A DNA stretch of 13,902 nt from Chloroflexota bacterium (GTDB lineage: Bacteria; Chloroflexota; Dehalococcoidia; Lucifugimonadales; Lucifugimonadaceae): the NCBI GenBank assembly GCA_016210435.1, contig JACQUF010000498.1:1-13902 (forward strand), read 5' to 3'. A program made the position numbers and the translations under genes. This document shows positions 10,414 through 13,902 of the stretch, piece after piece. Within the stretch, counting starts at the first letter, position 1. Each line of letters opens with the position of its first letter. Below the pieces are notes generated by a model. The model worked only from the letters and a program-made list of their open reading frames with translations. It searched no databases and was not told the origin of the DNA.

Positions 10414-12696
10414 ATGACCGAAATCAGCGATCGCCCGTATCTCAGCCTGAGCGAAGCCGCCGAACGGCTTCAAATCAGCATCGACGATTGCCACCGGATG
10501 CTCCGCTCCGGCGAGCTGCCCTTCATGCGGCTTGGGCGGTCGGTGCGAATCCCGTTCTATGCGGTGGAAGCACTCATCAATCCTGTCGTGAAGACTGACC
10601 CTCCCTTTTCTCCCCTCCAATCAAAGGAGGGGTCGGGCCAACCTGCTCCCCTCCCGTCAAAGGAGGGGTCGGGTCAACCGGGTCAACCTGGGGTCGACTC
10701 GCCTTCGCAATCGAACGGCACTCAGCAATCGAACAGATCGCGGCCAGCTCTGGTGCAACCGCCGGCGCCGGCAGACAGCCAGCAAACGAGCGGGACGCGC
10801 CCCATACCGGTACAACCGGCGGCGGCCGCCGAAAGCTCGGAAGCGAGGGAGGCTCGCTCCCCGAGCCAGCCTGCCCTGAGCAGAGTCGAAGGGAAGGGTC
10901 GAGCCTCCGATATGCCTCAGGCTTCGACAGGCTCAGCCATCGGGGCTGCATATCAAGGCGCCCCGGAGCATTCCCCCAACGAGGTCACGATCCGCCCGGT
11001 TGCAGCCCCGTGGGCGCAAACGCCGGTTGTAATCAACACCGCGCCAAAGGCTCGCAAGCGACCCAACCGGCTCGCGGAAATGATGAAGTCGCTTCGCACG
11101 GGGCGCGTGCCCTGGTTCTCCCGCGTTCATTTCCCACGCATCTCGGTGAGTTCCATACGCAGCAGGGAGACCGCCGTCATAGCGGTGTCCGACGCGAAGC
11201 TGCGGGCGGTGGTCGTCCGGAACGACCGGGTAGTCCACTGGGCCACGGTTGGGCTCAAGGACGGCGTGGTGCGCGACGGCGCGGTCGGGGACCCTGTCGC
11301 ATTCTCGAGCGCGATAGCGGCGCTGGAGGCCAGGCTCGCCGGGCCCCGCCTGATCGGCCGTCCGCTCGCAATCGTCGTAGGGGGCAGGAACCTCGTGTTT
11401 GGACGGCTTCAAATCGAAGCCGCGGAGTCCGGCGGCACACGGGCAGAATTGCGCAGGCTCATATGCGAGAAGCTATCGGTCCGCCCTGAAGAGGTGATCG
11501 CAGACTTCCACCCATGGGAACGGCCTGCTCGAAAGAGCGGGCGGAACCAGGCGACTGCCACGGCGCCGCAACCCCGTGATGTGTTCGGGATCGCGGTCCT
11601 CCGCGGCATCGTGGATTCCGTGCTCGAGCCGATCGCGTCGGAGAACACGCGGGTGACCGACGTCCAGCCGAAGGCCGTGGCGCTTGCCGCGGCGGCCGGC
11701 GTCCCTCTCGGGATTGTCGTGGACCTGGAGCCGACGAGCCTCACCGTGATCATCGTCCGCGATGGTCTCGTCGAAGTCGTGCGCGATGCGACGATTTCTC
11801 CGGAACTGCGGGCTGCGCAAGTCGCTGAAATCCTTGCCGGCCAGGTCAACCGGAGCGTGGGTTACTACAACGCCCGCTACCCGGAAGGCCCTTTGCCGCA
11901 GGACACGCCGATCATGGTTACCGGCGATGGCGCGGTCGAGCCCCTCATAACTGATCTCGCGCTCGCCACCCTGCCCTACCCGCGCGAGGCAATCGCGGAG
12001 ATGTTCGGCGCTCCGGAGGGCTTCCTTGCGGGACAGTACGCGGCAGCGCTCGGGGCGGCCCGGCAACTGGCTCGAAAGCGCCAACACGGGAAGGCGGGCG
12101 TTTCGGAGCCCGTATTTGACTTCCTCCCGGACCAGTACCGCCCGCGGCCTCTACCCCTGAAGACGCTCATCGCAGGCGCCGCGGCCGTGGTCATGCTCGT
12201 CGGAATCGTACCGGCGTACCAGGCGTTCGCTTCAGTTTCCGGCAGGGGAGATTCCCTTCAGGCCATGGTGGACAACCTCGAACCCCAGGGGAGGCTCCGC
12301 ACAGTGCAGCTGCGACGGATCTCATTGGTCCAGGAGAAACTTGACGCTGCAAAGGCGGAGCTTGCGATCCTCGTTGCTGCCGACGAGGCAATCAAGGGAC
12401 GCGATCGTTCGTTCTCTGAAACCCTGGCCGCGATACGCGGCGCCGTGTCGGCAGGGGTTGCGCTTCAAGAGGTGGACGACGACGGCAAACTCGTGCTTGT
12501 AAACGCCTCTTCCGGCATGCCCGAGGACTTGTTCTCGTTTGTCCGCGCACTCTCAGCCGTTGACGCGTTTACCGATGTCCGGATCGGCACCCTGACCCTC
12601 AACGGTTCGAGCGTAGCTGCGAAGATCGAGATCTCGAGAGAAACTGCTAAGCTAAAGAAACATACTCGGGACAACGGAGCTCCCATTTTGCCGTAG
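10414..12696 (+). CDS. pilM: HTH_17–PilM–PilN fusion protein of the pilus alignment complex
   Basis: One continuous 760-residue ORF. Residues 8–56 form an excisionase/MerR-like HTH_17 (YLSLSEAAERLQIS…GELPFMRLGRSVRIPFYAVEALI). Residues 57–252 are a Pro/Gln/Ser-rich linker with translated palindromic repeats. Residues 253–555 form an actin-like PilM domain (AVIAVSDAKLRAVVVRND…, GIVVDLEPTSLTVIIVRDG, IMVTGDGA, FLAGQYAAALGAAR). Residues 568–578 carry the PilN-like lead (FDFLPDQYRPR), followed by a membrane helix (about 584–606), coiled coil and ferredoxin-like tail. PilM normally binds the PilN N-terminal peptide in trans; here both are one chain. The nucleotide motifs look degenerate, with no Gly in the DxG positions. 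ATG 10414 is chosen because GGAGG is eight bases upstream; a GTG at 10408 is too close. Fusion of a DNA-binding domain to PilM is unusual. Confidence 0.88.
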   Translation: MTEISDRPYLSLSEAAERLQISIDDCHRMLRSGELPFMRLGRSVRIPFYAVEALINPVVKTDPPFSPLQSKEGSGQPAPLPSKEGSGQPGQPGVDSPSQSNGTQQSNRSRPALVQPPAPADSQQTSGTRPIPVQPAAAAESSEAREARSPSQPALSRVEGKGRASDMPQASTGSAIGAAYQGAPEHSPNEVTIRPVAAPWAQTPVVINTAPKARKRPNRLAEMMKSLRTGRVPWFSRVHFPRISVSSIRSRETAVIAVSDAKLRAVVVRNDRVVHWATVGLKDGVVRDGAVGDPVAFSSAIAALEARLAGPRLIGRPLAIVVGGRNLVFGRLQIEAAESGGTRAELRRLICEKLSVRPEEVIADFHPWERPARKSGRNQATATAPQPRDVFGIAVLRGIVDSVLEPIASENTRVTDVQPKAVALAAAAGVPLGIVVDLEPTSLTVIIVRDGLVEVVRDATISPELRAAQVAEILAGQVNRSVGYYNARYPEGPLPQDTPIMVTGDGAVEPLITDLALATLPYPREAIAEMFGAPEGFLAGQYAAALGAARQLARKRQHGKAGVSEPVFDFLPDQYRPRPLPLKTLIAGAAAVVMLVGIVPAYQAFASVSGRGDSLQAMVDNLEPQGRLRTVQLRRISLVQEKLDAAKAELAILVAADEAIKGRDRSFSETLAAIRGAVSAGVALQEVDDDGKLVLVNASSGMPEDLFSFVRALSAVDAFTDVRIGTLTLNGSSVAAKIEISRETAKLKKHTRDNGAPILP
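10612..10683. repeat. 36-bp in-frame tandem repeat with hairpin cores
   Basis: CCCCTCC-N7-GGAGGGG occurs at 10612–10632 and again at 10648–10668, each followed by TCGGGYCAACC. The period of 36 bases is 12 codons and translates as PLQSKEGSGQPA / PLPSKEGSGQPG (residues 67–90 of the fusion protein). The hairpin core resembles the intergenic hairpin at 1482–1517, so this looks like a dispersed palindrome captured in a coding linker. Confidence 0.75.
10876..10936. repeat. Dispersed palindrome CTGAGC…GTCGAAG / CTTCGAC…GCTCAG inside the fusion gene
   Basis: The arms CTGAGCAGAGTCGAAG (10876–10891) and CTTCGACAGGCTCAG (10922–10936) are near-perfect inverted repeats around about 30 bases. The translated left arm reads PALSRVEG. 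In my knowledge of bacterial genomes this is a familiar signature of an intergenic palindromic repeat family, here lying in frame in the interdomain linker. Confidence 0.7.
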
Positions 12697-12777
12697 CCCG
12701 GGTTCGCTGAGTTCTACGTCTGTAGATCTCTGGCAACTTGCGGGACCTTCGTTGGGGACCGAACCCCATCAGACGGG

Positions 12778-13758
12778 TTAGGCGCGGAAGTCGGTCCGCC
12801 AGAGCTCCTGAAGGCGCCGGACCGCGGCGTCGGACAGAGGCCCCATGTCGACCGCGCCCAGAGCCTCGTCGATATGTTCCAGCTCCGCGAACCCTACGAG
12901 CACGCCCGAGATCCTGCGGTCGGCGAGAGCGAAGCGGACCGCCTTCTGCGCCATCGTGCCTTTTTCCGAGGCCAGCGCTTCCCCAACGAGCCTGGTCCGT
13001 TGCCGATCGGCCTCTGGATCAGAACCCGGTGACATGGCCGGAAATCCGGCCGGCGCCGGCCTGCCGGCTATGACCCCCGCGGCCAGGACGCGGATATTGA
13101 GCACTCCCATTCCCTTCGCGTTCGCGGCGCCTATCAGGTCGCGGAAGTCCTGCGCCGAGAAATCGCGTGGAACAGAGCGCCCCGCGCTTGGATTCAGCAG
13201 ATTGTGGTAGACCTGGACCGTCTGGAAACGGCCTGAATCGATGACCTTATGGAGTGCCGCGGTGTCGCCAAGGCCGGTAATGCCCAAATACTTTGTCAGG
13301 CCCTCCGACCTGAGTTTGTCGAACGCGTCCGCGACGCCTCCCTTGCCGAGAACAAGTTCGGCAGTGACCGCGCCCGTTCCTGTTTCGGCGTTCACGATTC
13401 GGCTGTGAAGTTGGAACAGGTCCACGCTCGAGCGTCCGAGCCTTCGGAGGCTCTGTTCGATCGATCGCCTCGCCTCCCCGTCCACATCGCCGGAGTGAGA
13501 GGGATCGATCCGTACCTTGGTGGACACGTGCGGTGCAGCGCTGAGATCGCGGAGGATCCAGCCGAGGTTCTCTTCCGACTGGCCATCGCCATAACTGGGC
13601 GCGGTATCGATCCAGTTGATGCCTGCGGCCAGTGCGCGCCGCACCGCCTCGAGCCTGACGGGGCGTTCCTTCTTGAAGACGACGCCGCCCACGGCGCCCG
13701 CGCCGAACACGATCTCCGAGACCTGCATTCCCGTGCTTCCGAGCGCGCGATATTGCAT
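12778..13758 (-). CDS. Aldo/keto reductase
   Basis: This is a 326-residue (alpha/beta)8 NADPH-dependent oxidoreductase. The opening MQYRALGSTGMQVSEIVFGAGAVGG is typical of the family. The catalytic tetrad is visible: D51 and Y56 in NWIDTAPSYGDGQSEENLG, K81 in STKVRI, and H118 in DLFQLHSR. The C-terminal NADPH-binding region is present (KAVRFALADRRISGVLVGFAELEHIDEAL). Substrate is not predictable; relatives include dehydrogenases for sugars such as L-fucose or galactose. GGGAGG lies six bases before the ATG. It is convergent with the pilus operon (81 bases between stops), so not part of it. Confidence 0.93.
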   Translation of the reverse strand: MQYRALGSTGMQVSEIVFGAGAVGGVVFKKERPVRLEAVRRALAAGINWIDTAPSYGDGQSEENLGWILRDLSAAPHVSTKVRIDPSHSGDVDGEARRSIEQSLRRLGRSSVDLFQLHSRIVNAETGTGAVTAELVLGKGGVADAFDKLRSEGLTKYLGITGLGDTAALHKVIDSGRFQTVQVYHNLLNPSAGRSVPRDFSAQDFRDLIGAANAKGMGVLNIRVLAAGVIAGRPAPAGFPAMSPGSDPEADRQRTRLVGEALASEKGTMAQKAVRFALADRRISGVLVGFAELEHIDEALGAVDMGPLSDAAVRRLQELWRTDFRA

Positions 13759-13817
13759 ACCGGCCTCCCTGGCGATCTGCCCGCGACGGTCAATAACATG
13801 TCACCGAGCAGGGGCGT

Positions 13818-13902
13818 ATGGCAATACGCCCGATCGAAAGGTGGCGGAGCGGCCAATTGCAAGGTCTCACCCCCGAACAGCGTGCCTTCATCGACTCCCA
13901 GC
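13818..13902 (+). CDS. 5' end of an unidentified gene (partial)
   Basis: An ATG at 13818 preceded by AGGGG opens a frame that runs off the window: MAIRPIERWRSGQLQG then LTPEQRAFIDSQ. The LTPEQRAF segment is common near the N-terminus of acyl-CoA dehydrogenases and some other enzymes, but 28 residues do not allow a family call. A TTG at 13857 is an alternative start. It is divergent from the aldo/keto reductase with a 59-bp gap that would hold both promoters. Confidence 0.4.
   Translation, partial: MAIRPIERWRSGQLQGLTPEQRAFIDSQ

Noticed and set aside
12697..12777. Terminator between the pilus operon and the aldo/keto reductase
   Set aside because: Only weak 5-bp stems (for example TGGGG/CCCCA around 12754–12769) without a T-tract are visible, so no terminator is called.

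Overview
The window is high-GC bacterial DNA from a chromosome. Its core, about 3.5–12.7 kb, is a complete-looking type IV pilus (T4P) assembly operon. The pilus genes present are an extension ATPase, a platform protein, a major pilin, three minor-pilin-type proteins, PilO, and PilM and PilN. There is no secretin (PilQ), no PilP lipoprotein, no PilT and no prepilin peptidase in the window. That is the layout expected of a monoderm. Together with the GC content and the abundant small palindromic repeats (including one that translates to PALSRVEG), it suggests Chloroflexota, perhaps Dehalococcoidia-like. This taxonomic guess is inference and weak.

Left part (1–3523): the 3' tail of an unidentified gene (to 131) is followed by a Pro/Gly/Gln-rich low-complexity ORF (267–1415) with a 114-bp internal duplication. 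On the minus strand follow a glutaredoxin-like gene and a NifU-C-terminal-like gene as a small operon (2139–1601), with a likely terminator. A stretch of four consecutive hairpins (about 2149–2280) separates them from an orphan OmpR-family response regulator (3003–2290). Upstream of the regulator is a 520-bp gene-free stretch with a telomere-like G-rich repeat.

Pilus region (3468–12696): the major pilin gene (3877–3524, minus) has its own RBS and an intrinsic terminator. It is divergent from a plus-strand operon: LuxR/NarL-type regulator, pilB, pilC, minor pilin I-type, minor pilin J-type, minor pilin K/PilX-type with tandem beta-repeat domains, pilO, and a fusion gene. The junctions are 4-nt overlaps or gaps of 1–2 nt except pilC/minor pilin (33 nt), so the eight genes are very probably one transcript. 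The last gene is the most unusual: one 760-residue ORF carrying an excisionase/MerR-like HTH_17 domain, a roughly 195-residue Pro/Gln/Ser-rich linker containing translated dispersed palindromic repeats, a PilM actin-like domain, and a PilN-like membrane domain. PilMN and PilO would form the inner-membrane alignment complex around PilC. PilB powers assembly of the divergently encoded pilin. The three minor pilins would prime or cap the fibre, and the K/X-type one may present a tip adhesin.

Right part (12697–13902): a convergent aldo/keto reductase (minus, 13758–12778), then the start of a divergent plus-strand gene that runs off the window.
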